Source: Chlorobiota bacterium (GTDB lineage Bacteria > Bacteroidota > Ignavibacteria > OLB7). From it: DNA of 64,000 nucleotides. Shown here in pieces: positions 15,579 through 25,044 of the stretch. Both the position numbers and the translations under genes were made by a program. Within the stretch, counting starts at the first letter, position 1. Every line of letters starts with the position of its first letter. The notes beneath the pieces were generated by a model, which was given only the letters and a program-made list of their open reading frames with translations, was not told the DNA's origin and did not search any database. The DNA lies in assembly GCA_016710285.1 (NCBI GenBank), contig JADJXR010000001.1, forward strand, positions 1,240,001 through 1,304,000, read 5' to 3'.

Positions 15579-17225
15579 ATGCCCAAGCATGATGACCTTC
15601 TCCATCATCATCGGTATGCGCGCATTGCACAGCTGATGGATCGTGCCCGCCAGGCACTACGCCACACCCCCGATGAAGCCCAATCCTACGCCGAGGAAGC
15701 GTTGGCGATTGCCCGCGCCACCAATAACCACCGCCAGCTTGCCAACTGCCTAGAACTTTGCTGCCGGATCTATCTCCAACTTCCACCCCAACCCACACTC
15801 CATCCCCTCCTTTCCGAATTGCTTGAACTTTGCACCAAGCTGGAAGATGGCGAAGGGAAGGTGAACGCATTGTTGATGCTTGGGGAATATCAGTGGAAGA
15901 AGCAGGAGGTGCGGACGGCAGCCACCAACCTTGCCCAAGCGTTGGAGCTTGCCCGAAGCATTGCCTACGTCGCTGGCGAAACAAACGCGCTGGAACTGCT
16001 GGCCCGATTTCACACCGACCTGGGCGACTACGTGGCGGCGTTGGATTGGTCCTTGCAGCTTCTTCAGTTCGTCACCGCCCACGACTCCGCCATGGATATC
16101 CACGCTGGCGTTATCAGCAATATTGGCGCGTTGTATGGGGAGATGGGGAACTACCCGGCGGCACTGGCGCAGTTCAGGCAAGCGTTGGCAATGTTCACCG
16201 AGTCGGGCAACCTGCTGATGCAGGCACGGATGGCCGGAAACATGGCGGCTTCCTACCACGCCCTCCACCAGAACGACGACGCACTGGCGCAAGGCCTGCG
16301 CGCGCTGGCCCTGTACCGAACGCTCGGCATCCCACGCGACACCCCTCGACTGCTGATGACCATCTCTAGCGTGATGGAAGAGCAAGGGGAGTTTGCCGGT
16401 GCGTTCGACTATCTGAAGCGCGCCATTGATGGATTGCAGCAGCAGGGTGCCAGCGAAGAGTACGTTGCGGTTCTGCTCAATCTGGGCCGGCTTCATCGCA
16501 AAACGGACACCGCGCACCAGGGGGTGTATCTGATTGAGGAAGCCTTGCGAATCGCAGAAGCAAACAACCTGATCCATCTGCAACACCAAGCCCACGAGGC
16601 ACTTTCCGGAGCGTTCGAGGAGCTTGGCGACACCACCCGGGCACTGCGCCATTACAAGCAATTCACCCAACTTCGCGACCAGCTTCAGAACACCGAGAAG
16701 CAGAAGGCAATCGCCACGCTGCAACTCCGTTTCGACGTTGAGCGCGCGCAGCAGGAATTGCAGATACTGCGGCTGCGAAGCGAGCAGATGCAGATCGAGG
16801 CGGAGCAGAAGGAGCGCGAGCTACGCGCCATTGCGCTCAGCTTGGTGGAGCGGAATCAGTTGATTGAAGATATCCGCCAGAAGCTGATGCAGATTGCCGG
16901 AAGCAACGGCAACGATGGGGCACTGCAACTGCTGATCCGCCAGCTTCACTCCACCACCAACCCCGACGATGCATGGAAGCAATTCGAGGACCAGTTCCAG
17001 CAGGTCCACCGTGGCTTCATGCAATCGCTTGCGCAGCACGCCCCCGACCTTAGCAACACCGAGCGAAAGGTCTGCGCGCTGGTTCGTTCCGGGTTCTCCA
17101 GCAAGGAGATCGCCAACCTGCTTCACATTGACCACCGCTCGGTGGAGCAATACCGTTTCCGCATCCGCAAGAAGCTGCAACTTCCCACCGAGGTCAACCT
17201 CATCACGTACATCGCCGGGTTGTAA
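15579..17225 (+). CDS. TPR-repeat protein with C-terminal LuxR-type HTH
   Basis: A 548-residue predicted cytoplasmic regulator. Tandem tetratricopeptide-like helices fill about residues 1-370 (for example GNYPAALAQFRQALAMF). A coiled coil spans about 370-440 (RFDVERAQQELQILRLRSEQ). The C-terminal 60 residues form a LuxR/FixJ-type helix-turn-helix: LSNTERKVCALVRSGFSSKE, then IANLLHIDHRSVEQYRFRIR. This layout is common for Bacteroidota regulators in which TPRs sense a partner. Start ATG 15579 follows AAGGA by 8 nt; a longer frame from 15501 lacks support. There is no signal peptide and no membrane segment, unlike many relatives. The target genes are unknown. Confidence 0.85.
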   Translation: MPKHDDLLHHHRYARIAQLMDRARQALRHTPDEAQSYAEEALAIARATNNHRQLANCLELCCRIYLQLPPQPTLHPLLSELLELCTKLEDGEGKVNALLMLGEYQWKKQEVRTAATNLAQALELARSIAYVAGETNALELLARFHTDLGDYVAALDWSLQLLQFVTAHDSAMDIHAGVISNIGALYGEMGNYPAALAQFRQALAMFTESGNLLMQARMAGNMAASYHALHQNDDALAQGLRALALYRTLGIPRDTPRLLMTISSVMEEQGEFAGAFDYLKRAIDGLQQQGASEEYVAVLLNLGRLHRKTDTAHQGVYLIEEALRIAEANNLIHLQHQAHEALSGAFEELGDTTRALRHYKQFTQLRDQLQNTEKQKAIATLQLRFDVERAQQELQILRLRSEQMQIEAEQKERELRAIALSLVERNQLIEDIRQKLMQIAGSNGNDGALQLLIRQLHSTTNPDDAWKQFEDQFQQVHRGFMQSLAQHAPDLSNTERKVCALVRSGFSSKEIANLLHIDHRSVEQYRFRIRKKLQLPTEVNLITYIAGL

Positions 17226-17252
17226 TTCCATTCTCTCCCACTGATGTAATGG

Positions 17253-17290
17253 CCACGACAAAGCTGGGGCACCGGTTTTGTCGTGGTTTT
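17253..17290 (+). terminator. Terminator-like hairpin after the TPR/LuxR gene
   Basis: CCACGACAAA (17253-17262) pairs with TTTGTCGTGG (17277-17286), followed by TTTT and then a second copy of TTTGTCGTGG. It lies about 28 nt past the stop. Confidence 0.65.
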
Positions 17291-17666
17291 GTCGTGGTGC
17301 TTTGGCCTGGCCGTCGTGGTAATTTTGCATCCGTGAATGGGGGAACAGAAGATGGGGAGATGAGGAGTGTGAACCCCTGCCGTTCAAGGTAGATGTTGAG
17401 CTTGTGGCGGATGAATAGTGGCGGATGTCTGTTTGTGCTTCTTGTTCTTTCTCAACTCTTTCTCATCGCGGCTGTTCCGCCGCTGGCAACCTAATACACC
17501 TTAAGGATGCCAGCAGTATTTCCATCCATTATTGGCTGGCGGAGGCTGTTCTATTTCCGAGAAGTACCGCCAAGAGGAGCCCCGGTTGCTGATAGCTCCG
17601 CAACCGGGGTGGCGGTAGCGGCCTTTGTGGCGGCTCCTTGCTCACTCACTCTTGCGGCTTACCCCT

Positions 17667-17903
17667 TCAGACGCGCCGGGTGCACCAACCGGCAACCTTG
17701 CATTCTGGCTTCCTGCTCCACCGCTGTGTGTGGCCGGTGCCAGCGGAATGCTTGCGGAACCTCCTGTACCAGAATGATCGCCACGGCAACCGGCGATTGG
17801 CGCGGACCACACCATCCATCTGGTCCCGCCACGCCTTGCCACCGATCCACCTGCCACAAGCACCAAGCGGACAACACGCCGCAACGTGGCAATCGGATTT
17901 TTG
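17667..17903 (+). repeat. 237-bp direct repeat, copy 1
   Basis: It matches 20640-20876 over 237 bp with seven visible substitutions (about 97%). Its right end lies 48 nt before the start of the membrane-protein gene at 17952. Substitutions change the residue in each of the frames I compared, so it does not look protein-coding. Confidence 0.92.
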
Positions 17904-17951
17904 GGTTTCCACATTACTCGACTTTCAAAAAACTTTTATCTCAAGAATGCT

Positions 17952-19442
17952 ATGAAGCAAGCAGCTGACGTTACTCCCACGATTAGCAAGGAATCTTCAA
18001 AGGAATTGCTAAAAAAAATCGTTATCACGATTGTTGCGATAGCAGGTTTTACCACTTTTGTCCCCAAAGGAGCCGCAGGGATCGCAGAAACATTCGGATT
18101 AGAGTTAGGGCTTGCGTTTCGAATTTTTGCTGGACTCTATTTTTCCTTACCTATGTTGTTGATCGTTTTTTGGAACATAGATTTTGTTATGAAACAACGA
18201 TCTATAGAACTTGTTCATGAAAAAGGCGAAGAAGATCAATATTATTTGGATTGGTTCAAAACCCGCCTGCCACTGCTTATTTTGATTTCTGTAATATATT
18301 TTTGTTTTGTAGTTGCACTACCAATCATTGCCGATGAGCTTGTGACAACAGCTTCCTTAGTAGCAGTTGGGGTTGTTATCTATTACCTTTACATAAAATT
18401 TATTTCTTATAAAAAAGCAGATTTATTATTTCATGCACATTTCTTAATAATGTTATTTACTCTTCTGGCTTCTATTGGACTGTATGCGATTCCATGGAGT
18501 AAAGATATGCACTACTTGGTGATTGGTAGTGTGATTACCGGGATATTTTGGGTTGGCATTAATGTTCTATGGTTTTCAAAAATTCCTTCAGAGCATCAGC
18601 AACCGGGTGGCAATGGCAAACGATTGATTGGTGGGCGCAATTCGTTGCTGTGTGGCATACTATCCCTTACTCTAATTGCTGGCATTTTATGGTGGCCATT
18701 GGAATCACTTCGTCCAGCCGCATTTCTCCAATCTGATAGAGTAGTATTTAATGCAAAGAATTCTCAGGATTTTCATAACCTTCTACAAAGTACATTGGTT
18801 GATAAGAATGCAACGGGAACAAAGGAAGTGCTTCGTTTTTTTCAGTGGCGTGGGATTGCGCTGTTGCTGATCCCAATGGTTTGCTTGATCCTCTATCGCT
18901 ACCAATGCCGACGATATGGAACACGGGAACTCTTAGATGGTAAGCAGTATATCAAGCAGGAAGAGATGGCATTACGTGTGAATGCAGTGGATGCTTGGTT
19001 AGTGACGCTGACCGCTATGCTCATAATGCTTTTTGAGCCAGCCAAAGACCCTGCAAATGACAAATTTAACCCTGACAAGGCAAACTATTCTGCCGTTATG
19101 AATGCACCACAGTGGTATCTACTTAAGGCGGCAATGCAGTTATTTATGAATGTTGACAATAACCAGGATAAAAGCGATATCGAGCAACTTGTTTTGGTAA
19201 ATACAAATCTGAAAAGGATAATAATAGAGTTAGACTCCATAAATCTAGGTTTAGACTCCATAAATCAAAGGATAAGTACTGCAACTGAGCAATCAAAGCA
19301 ACAGCATGAAGAAGAAAATAGGATATTAACGTTGATCGGGTATGCAACTGCTGGTAATCAAGGAGGTGATCCAGTTAATTTGGATACGGGGAAAGATAGG
19401 TTCGATGCAGCAAATAAACAACACTTTAACTCAAAAAAATGA
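17952..19442 (+). CDS. Polytopic membrane protein of unknown function, AT-rich
   Basis: A 496-residue protein with about nine hydrophobic stretches, for example LPLLILISVIYFCFVVALP and HFLIMLFTLLASIGLYAIP. A C-terminal soluble tail contains a coiled coil (IIIELDSINLGLDSINQRIS) with a small internal LDSIN duplication. I recognise no family. ATG 17952 is taken as the start; an in-frame GTG at 17886 inside the 237-bp repeat would add 22 residues. The stop overlaps the next start (ATGATGA at 19439), so both are translated together. The gene is AT-rich against the chromosome, which suggests acquisition. Its position between two copies of a repeat, next to the protease/caspase cluster, makes a linked role possible but unproven. 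Confidence 0.75.
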   Translation: MKQAADVTPTISKESSKELLKKIVITIVAIAGFTTFVPKGAAGIAETFGLELGLAFRIFAGLYFSLPMLLIVFWNIDFVMKQRSIELVHEKGEEDQYYLDWFKTRLPLLILISVIYFCFVVALPIIADELVTTASLVAVGVVIYYLYIKFISYKKADLLFHAHFLIMLFTLLASIGLYAIPWSKDMHYLVIGSVITGIFWVGINVLWFSKIPSEHQQPGGNGKRLIGGRNSLLCGILSLTLIAGILWWPLESLRPAAFLQSDRVVFNAKNSQDFHNLLQSTLVDKNATGTKEVLRFFQWRGIALLLIPMVCLILYRYQCRRYGTRELLDGKQYIKQEEMALRVNAVDAWLVTLTAMLIMLFEPAKDPANDKFNPDKANYSAVMNAPQWYLLKAAMQLFMNVDNNQDKSDIEQLVLVNTNLKRIIIELDSINLGLDSINQRISTATEQSKQQHEEENRILTLIGYATAGNQGGDPVNLDTGKDRFDAANKQHFNSKK

Positions 19443-20557
19443 TGAAAAGAATAATACTTTATACGATTGCATTAATTGCAATACATATCACTGCATTACA
19501 AGCTCAAGATCCCATTGCAAATTATGACGATCACTTTGTAAAAACAACTCAGGATAGTCTGGATAAATTTATTAAGTCTACGGTGGGATTATCAAAGGAT
19601 CTATACATCTCAATTGTTGTTGACTCAAACATTATTAATTCTGCTTTAGAATATTTAAATGCATTACCATATCAGGATTCAAAGGAACCATCATTTAATG
19701 AGAAAAGAAAATCTATAATTGATCGAGCAAAAAATTTCATTCAATTCAATCGAAAAATAAATTTCCATTGGGGACAAACTAATGGTCGAGTAAGCTACAC
19801 TCATATTTATTTTCTCCTATACCAATGGAAAGAGATATATGCCGATCTTAAGACTTATGTTATTCCTGAAATTAATATTGATGAGCTTTATGCCATGCGA
19901 TTGCTTTCGATTGACAATGGAATTAAATACATATCAGAAAGCAGATTACTGAAGGATAGAGATGCCAATAAAGCAGTTGATATGATCATAAAATTACTTG
20001 AAGACATTAGCAAGAAACCTAATCAAATAAGCGCACCAGATTATGGACCAACATTCTCCAGCATCAACAACCACCTTAGCAAGATAAGTAGCACTATGGA
20101 CTCTACTCGTGATCTTACAAGTACAATGGGGCAGAACATTCATGCGATAAAAGAGGAATTGATCAACAGAAAGCCGACTGATTTAACAGTGTATGTAGGG
20201 CTTAATGCGGCTTTTTCCGAAAATAACAGTAAGGTCATAACTGAGGCCATAGGAGTCGGTGAAGTTGTGATGAACACCGGGATGTTCATCGGTGGTATTG
20301 GATTGGACACACAGGTGCTACCTCGTTTTTTCCTTGGTTGGCATCTTGACAGTGCGAAATGTTGGTCTTTCTTAGGTCAACTTAGTGGGGTTCGTGACAC
20401 CCTTGTTTCTACTTCCAGCACTGTACTTGGTGGCCGATTTGGTTGTACGATTAAGGATATAGGTACTATTGAAGCTGGGGCCCAAATCCATACATCAACT
20501 GGTTCACTACGTTTTTTATTGGGCATAAAAAAAGGAATAGCATCTGCACAATTCTGA
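19439..20557 (+). CDS. Secreted protein of unknown function, partner of the upstream membrane protein
   Basis: A 372-residue protein with a signal peptide (MMKRIILYTIALIAIHITA, then LQAQ). Residues 20-195 are mostly helical, and a short coiled coil at about 200-240 (SSINNHLSKISSTMDSTRDL) parallels the coiled coil of its upstream neighbour. The last 120 residues are beta-rich and glycine-spaced (VGLNAAFSENNSKV, LGGRFGCTIKD). They end in F, compatible with a small outer-membrane beta structure. Its start overlaps the previous stop, so the pair is one translational unit. It is AT-rich like its partner. No known family is recognised. Confidence 0.75.
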   Translation: MMKRIILYTIALIAIHITALQAQDPIANYDDHFVKTTQDSLDKFIKSTVGLSKDLYISIVVDSNIINSALEYLNALPYQDSKEPSFNEKRKSIIDRAKNFIQFNRKINFHWGQTNGRVSYTHIYFLLYQWKEIYADLKTYVIPEINIDELYAMRLLSIDNGIKYISESRLLKDRDANKAVDMIIKLLEDISKKPNQISAPDYGPTFSSINNHLSKISSTMDSTRDLTSTMGQNIHAIKEELINRKPTDLTVYVGLNAAFSENNSKVITEAIGVGEVVMNTGMFIGGIGLDTQVLPRFFLGWHLDSAKCWSFLGQLSGVRDTLVSTSSTVLGGRFGCTIKDIGTIEAGAQIHTSTGSLRFLLGIKKGIASAQF

Positions 20558-20639
20558 GTAGGTTATAGGTGAGATACCTATAGCACGTTACTTAGCTTGC
20601 GGCATATTGCATAGTCTAGCAAGTTGCCGAAAACCATTA

Positions 20640-20876
20640 TCAGACGCGCCGGGTGCACCAACCGGCAACCTTGCATTCTGGCTTCCTGCGCCACCGCTGT
20701 GTGTGGCTGGTGCCAGCGGAATGCTTGCGGAACCTCCTGTACCATAATGATCGCCACGGCAACCGGCGATTGGCGCGGACCACACCATCCATCTGGCCAC
20801 GCCACGCCTTGCCACCGATCCACCTGCCACGCGCACCAAGCGGACAACACGCCGCAACGTGGCAATCGGATTTTTG
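20640..20876 (+). repeat. 237-bp direct repeat, copy 2
   Basis: Second copy of 17667-17903, same orientation, 2973 bp downstream. Its right end lies 93 nt before the ATG of the metzincin gene at 20970. Each copy therefore sits in the leader of an operon: the AT-rich pair and the protease/caspase cluster. Confidence 0.92.
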
Positions 20877-20969
20877 AACCACCAACTGCCGGCCATTCCA
20901 ACCAGCAGCAACGCAACAATCACTGTATCCATTCTACCACCTTACCACAAGGAAGGGAGGAACACAGCT

Positions 20970-22031
20970 ATGGCAGCCTCAACACGAAAGGGGAAACCTG
21001 CATCCGCATCCGCACCAGCACGCCCACACGTCTGCATTGACCGGCTTCCCGCCCACGAACTTGCTCGCCCGCAGCTCACAGTTGGGCGCGGCAACGGGGC
21101 GCGTGCGATTATCGTCATCAGCAAGATGTGGCCGAACGGCTCAACGCTTCGGGTGCGATTTATGGGGGGGACCGCCGCCCAGAAAAATCTGGCCCGCCAG
21201 CAAGCGCTTTGGTGGACCCAACACGCCAATCTCACCTTTGAATTCAACGACGCACCCGATGCCGAAATCCGCGTGGCATTCAACCCCAACGATGGCGCAT
21301 GGAGCTACATCGGAACCGACTGCAAGGGGATCCCGCTGAACGAGCCCACGATGAACTTGGGATTTATGAACGGTGGAACCGCCGCCCATGAGTTCGGCCA
21401 CGCCATTGGGCTTGGGCACGAACACCAAAATCCAAAAGGGGGGATTCAGTGGAACGAGGCGCGAGTAATCCAGGATTTAAGCGGCTCGCCAAACTTCTGG
21501 GACGAAGCCACCATCCGCCACAACGTCCTGCGGAAATATGAGAACAACCAGATCCGCGGGACGGCATTTGATGGAGCCTCCATCATGCTCTATTTCTTCC
21601 CCGCCGCCTGGACGCTGAACGGTGTGGGAACCCATGAGAACGAAGTGCTGTCGGACCTGGACAAATCGTTCATCGCTTCCTCGCAAGCCTATCCCAAAAC
21701 CGCCACCACTGCCGGCCCCGCTCCCCTGAAAGTGAACGGCCTGCCGAAGCAAGCATCCATCGGGAAAATTGGGGAAGAGGATCTGTTCAGTTTCAAGGTG
21801 ACGAAAGCAGGGCGGTACGTGATCGAGACCGGCGGGCCAACCGACATGGTGATGAAACTCTACGGGCCAAACAACCCCACCGCACTGATTGCCGAAGATG
21901 ACGACAGCGGCGTTGCCCTTAACGCCCGCATCATCGCCACGCTTCTTCCTGGAACCTACCTTGTTCAGATTCGCCACTACAACCTGAGCAACGGAACCGG
22001 AAGCTACACCATCAAGGTGCGGAAGTCATAA
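20970..22031 (+). CDS. Metzincin zinc protease with C-terminal PPC domain
   Basis: A 353-residue protein. The zinc site HEFGHAIGLGH (H140, E141, H144, H150) and the Met-turn SIMLYF (M206) define a metzincin of the M10/M12 type. Residues about 266-350 form a bacterial pre-peptidase C-terminal (PPC) domain (EDLFSFKVTKAGRYVIET, then GTYLVQIRHYN), which is usually cleaved or used for export and folding. There is no signal peptide, which is unusual for this family and suggests cytoplasmic action or export by another route. The start is firm: GGGAGG precedes ATG 20970 by 9 nt. It is the first gene of the cluster that runs to 28362. Confidence 0.88.
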   Translation: MAASTRKGKPASASAPARPHVCIDRLPAHELARPQLTVGRGNGARAIIVISKMWPNGSTLRVRFMGGTAAQKNLARQQALWWTQHANLTFEFNDAPDAEIRVAFNPNDGAWSYIGTDCKGIPLNEPTMNLGFMNGGTAAHEFGHAIGLGHEHQNPKGGIQWNEARVIQDLSGSPNFWDEATIRHNVLRKYENNQIRGTAFDGASIMLYFFPAAWTLNGVGTHENEVLSDLDKSFIASSQAYPKTATTAGPAPLKVNGLPKQASIGKIGEEDLFSFKVTKAGRYVIETGGPTDMVMKLYGPNNPTALIAEDDDSGVALNARIIATLLPGTYLVQIRHYNLSNGTGSYTIKVRKS

Positions 22032-22042
22032 AAACAATCAGC

Positions 22043-22063
22043 CGCTTGGCACGCAGCCAAGCG
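22043..22063 (+). terminator. Short hairpin after the metzincin gene
   Basis: CGCTTGGC (22043-22050) and GCCAAGCG (22056-22063) pair around 5 nt just past the stop, without a T-run. It may reduce read-through into the fusion gene. Confidence 0.4.
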
Positions 22064-22213
22064 AGGAAACCGTTCCCCGCCGCCCGGGGATACCAAAAGG
22101 GATTCAGCGGCCAGCCCACTATGCGATAGCAGATAGGGGCTGGCTGCTGCCCCCCCGCGCGTCGCTTATCGTTCCGTTGCACCTGTCAATGTTCAACTCT
22201 AACCATTCTAACT

Positions 22214-25021
22214 ATGCCTCCCCCGTTCAAACAACTACAGCCAAATGAAGTCGCGGCGTTTGTTGAGAACTATCCATTCAGCCGCACAATCACCGATGTG
22301 CATCTGCACCACACATGGCGACCCAACCACAGCCAGTACAAAGGGGCCAGCACCATCAAGGCGATGTACGATTATCACACCAACACCAACGGCTGGAGCG
22401 ACATCGCCCAGCACGCCACCGTTGCCCCCGACGGCACAATCTGGTTGGGAAGGAATTGGAACTCCCCGCCGGCCAGCGCAAGCGGGCATAACGGGTCGGC
22501 AGCGTTCGGGCCGTTTATGATTGAGATGATTGGCGACTTCGACAAAGGGCGCGACGTGCTGAAGGACCCGCAGCTGAAATCGGTGCTGGAGCTTATCGCC
22601 CGGGTCCAGCTTCGCTTCAAACTTCCGCCGGAAAGCCTGCGGTTCCACAACCAGATGTCGGGGAAAACTTGCCCGGGAAGCAGCGTTGATCGGCAAGCAC
22701 TGCTGAAGGACCTGAAGGCCCAGATCGCCACGATTACCAAGGCAATGAACGCCCCCGTTTTGCGGGCCAAAGCCCCCTTTTCCCCAGCGACCTTGCAGGT
22801 GTGCGACCTGGCACGCCAGCACGGCAATCGCGATTCCGATAACGACCCCGCCAATGCCGAGCTGCAGGAATCGGACAGCACCACCTTGAGTGACCTTTCA
22901 CCAAATGGGAGCTACGAACCCGCAAACCGCCAGCGTGGCGGGGACGGCACCGAGCTTACCGCCAACACACTGGCGGCACTGCGGCCCCACGTGATCAACC
23001 TTACCGGCGGGATGTTTTCCTCCGATGGAATCTTCACCACCACCCCTGGCGATGTTGATGCGATCTTCCAACAGTACCTCCCGCGCGAGCTGGCGGCAAG
23101 GTCCGAGGCTGGCCAAGTGCTCCGCATCCTTTTCTACGCCCACGGCGGGTTGGTCAGCGAATCGAACGGGCTGAAGATTGCCGCCCAGCATATCCCGTGG
23201 TGGCTGAAGAACGGGGTCTATCCCATCTACTTCGTTTGGGAAACCGGGTTGTTCGAGACGGTTGGCGCGCTGCTGCAACGGATCATCGCCGACATCCTTC
23301 CCGGCGGGCGCGGGGCGCGCGACTTGTGGGATTACACCACCGACCCACTTGTGGAACGCGCCGCACGTGCGCTGCAAGGCGTTCACATCTGGGGGGGGAT
23401 GAAGCATCACGCAGCAATGGCAAGCAGCAGCGGCGGCGGGGCAAACTACACCGCCCAGCAGCTGGGGAAATTCCTTGCGGCCCACAGCGGAACAAGCAAA
23501 AAACCGATTGAACTGCACGCCATTGGCCACAGCGCGGGGTCCATCTTCCACTCCCACTTCCTCCCGACCGCGCTGGACGCTGCCAACGGAGCAACCTTCC
23601 GCACGGTGCAGTTTATGGCCCCGGCAATTCGGGTGGATGAGTTCCAATCGCGGCTGGCGGGAGTGCTTGGGAAGGGGATTGACCACCTGACCATGTTCAC
23701 CATGAAAAAGGATTTTGAGCGGGACGACAACTGCATGCATATCTATCGGAAATCGCTCCTGTATTTAATCCATCGCGCCCTTGAACCGGAATCGGAAACG
23801 CCAATACTGGGGCTGGAGGAATCGGTCCGCAACAACAGGGAATTGCAACGCCTGTTTGGCCTGGGCGGCACCGCGGGGACCAATGCCGACATCGTCTGGT
23901 CCGTTTCCAGCGAATCGGGCGCAACCACCCACGGCGGCTTCGACGACGACGCGCCAACCATGGAAAGCATCCTGCGCCGCATCACCGGAACCGACTCAAT
24001 CAGCCAGCCATTCCCGGTCAGCCGTGGGTTTGGCGACAAGGACCTTCGCTCCTGGGAAGGGCAAGTAGATTGGCCCGAAGGGTTGCGGATGGCCGAGCAA
24101 AGCATTGCTCCATCCTCACCTCCATCATCATCATCGTCATCATATTCTTCGCAAGCTGCCGTGGCGGCTTCGGCAATTATCGTCCCCCATGCTGCTGGCA
24201 CTGGGAAACGCCGTGGCTTGTGTGTGGGGATCAACCATTACGGCGGCAACAACCAACTGTACGGCTGCGTTGCCGATGCCAAACGTTGGAAACAGGTGCT
24301 GGAATCCTTAGGCTTCCAGATAGATCTGCTGACCGATTGGTCCGCCACGCGCCAGGGGATTTTGTCCAGCCTTCAACAGCTTGTGGCGGTCAGCCAGCCG
24401 GGGGATGTGATAGTGTTCCAGTATGCCGGGCACGGGACCCAATTGCACGACGTTGACGGCGACGAAGCAACGCAAGACGAGCGCGACAACTTGGATGAAG
24501 CCCTTGTCCCGATTGATTTCGACCAATCCGCTTGCATCCTTGATGACGACATCGCCGCAATCACCGCCGCCCTGCCGGAGAGGGTAAACCTCACCAGCTT
24601 TATTGACTGCTGCCACTCCGGCACCGCCACCCGAATGCTGATGGGGGGCACGCACGCCGCACGCAACACCGCCAACTACCGCGCACGCTACATGGTGGCA
24701 ACGCCGGCAATGGAGGATATCAATCGGGAGTTCCACAGCCAAAAAGCGGCGCGGGGAATACGAAGCCGAAGCACGGCCACGGCACAACGGGACATCCTGT
24801 TCAGCGCCTGCAGCTCGCGCCAGACAGCAAAGGAGCATGGGGCGCAAGGGGATTTCACGTTGGCAGCAACGCAGGTGCTTTCCACGCTGGGGACCGGAAT
24901 CAGCAACGATGAATTTCTGCGGCGGACCACCAGCAGCTTCTCCGGCTGGGATGACCAAACCCCCGAACTGTGGTGCAATGATCTTTTCAAACATCGTTCG
25001 CTGCTGGCCCCTTTCCCCTGA
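22214..25021 (+). CDS. Amidase / alpha-beta hydrolase / metacaspase fusion
   Basis: A 935-residue, three-enzyme protein without a signal peptide. Residues about 20-165 are an amidase_2/PGRP-like N-acetylmuramoyl-L-alanine amidase. Zinc ligand candidates are H32 or H33 (HLHHTW), H145 and C153 (RFHNQMSGKTCPG). Residues about 300-520 are an alpha/beta hydrolase: the strand LRILFYAHGG and nucleophile elbow GHSAG (S440). A Ser-rich linker lies at 634-646. Residues about 662-920 are a C14 metacaspase-like domain: RGLCVGINHY, catalytic H740 in YAGHG, catalytic C800 in DCCHSG, and an Asp/Glu-rich loop between. All three catalytic sets look intact. The gluzincin gene follows after 23 nt. A role as a conflict or lysis effector activated by its caspase part is inferred. 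Confidence 0.88.
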   Translation: MPPPFKQLQPNEVAAFVENYPFSRTITDVHLHHTWRPNHSQYKGASTIKAMYDYHTNTNGWSDIAQHATVAPDGTIWLGRNWNSPPASASGHNGSAAFGPFMIEMIGDFDKGRDVLKDPQLKSVLELIARVQLRFKLPPESLRFHNQMSGKTCPGSSVDRQALLKDLKAQIATITKAMNAPVLRAKAPFSPATLQVCDLARQHGNRDSDNDPANAELQESDSTTLSDLSPNGSYEPANRQRGGDGTELTANTLAALRPHVINLTGGMFSSDGIFTTTPGDVDAIFQQYLPRELAARSEAGQVLRILFYAHGGLVSESNGLKIAAQHIPWWLKNGVYPIYFVWETGLFETVGALLQRIIADILPGGRGARDLWDYTTDPLVERAARALQGVHIWGGMKHHAAMASSSGGGANYTAQQLGKFLAAHSGTSKKPIELHAIGHSAGSIFHSHFLPTALDAANGATFRTVQFMAPAIRVDEFQSRLAGVLGKGIDHLTMFTMKKDFERDDNCMHIYRKSLLYLIHRALEPESETPILGLEESVRNNRELQRLFGLGGTAGTNADIVWSVSSESGATTHGGFDDDAPTMESILRRITGTDSISQPFPVSRGFGDKDLRSWEGQVDWPEGLRMAEQSIAPSSPPSSSSSSYSSQAAVAASAIIVPHAAGTGKRRGLCVGINHYGGNNQLYGCVADAKRWKQVLESLGFQIDLLTDWSATRQGILSSLQQLVAVSQPGDVIVFQYAGHGTQLHDVDGDEATQDERDNLDEALVPIDFDQSACILDDDIAAITAALPERVNLTSFIDCCHSGTATRMLMGGTHAARNTANYRARYMVATPAMEDINREFHSQKAARGIRSRSTATAQRDILFSACSSRQTAKEHGAQGDFTLAATQVLSTLGTGISNDEFLRRTTSSFSGWDDQTPELWCNDLFKHRSLLAPFP

Positions 25022-25044
25022 ACCAACGGTAGCACGGAACGCCA

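Larger units (their letters stand above)
17226..17951. other. Gene-free stretch with terminator, hairpin and the first 237-bp repeat
   Basis: About 725 bp. It holds a terminator-like stem (17253-17286), an inverted repeat CCCCGGTTG/CAACCGGGG (17580-17609) and the 237-bp repeat (17667-17903). The open frames here change freely between the two repeat copies, so I do not call a gene. Confidence 0.6.

Noticed and set aside
17642..17914. Short minus-strand protein in the 237-bp repeat (and in its copy at 20588-20932)
   Set aside because: Substitutions between the copies change the residue in the compared frames, so there is no sign of protein selection.
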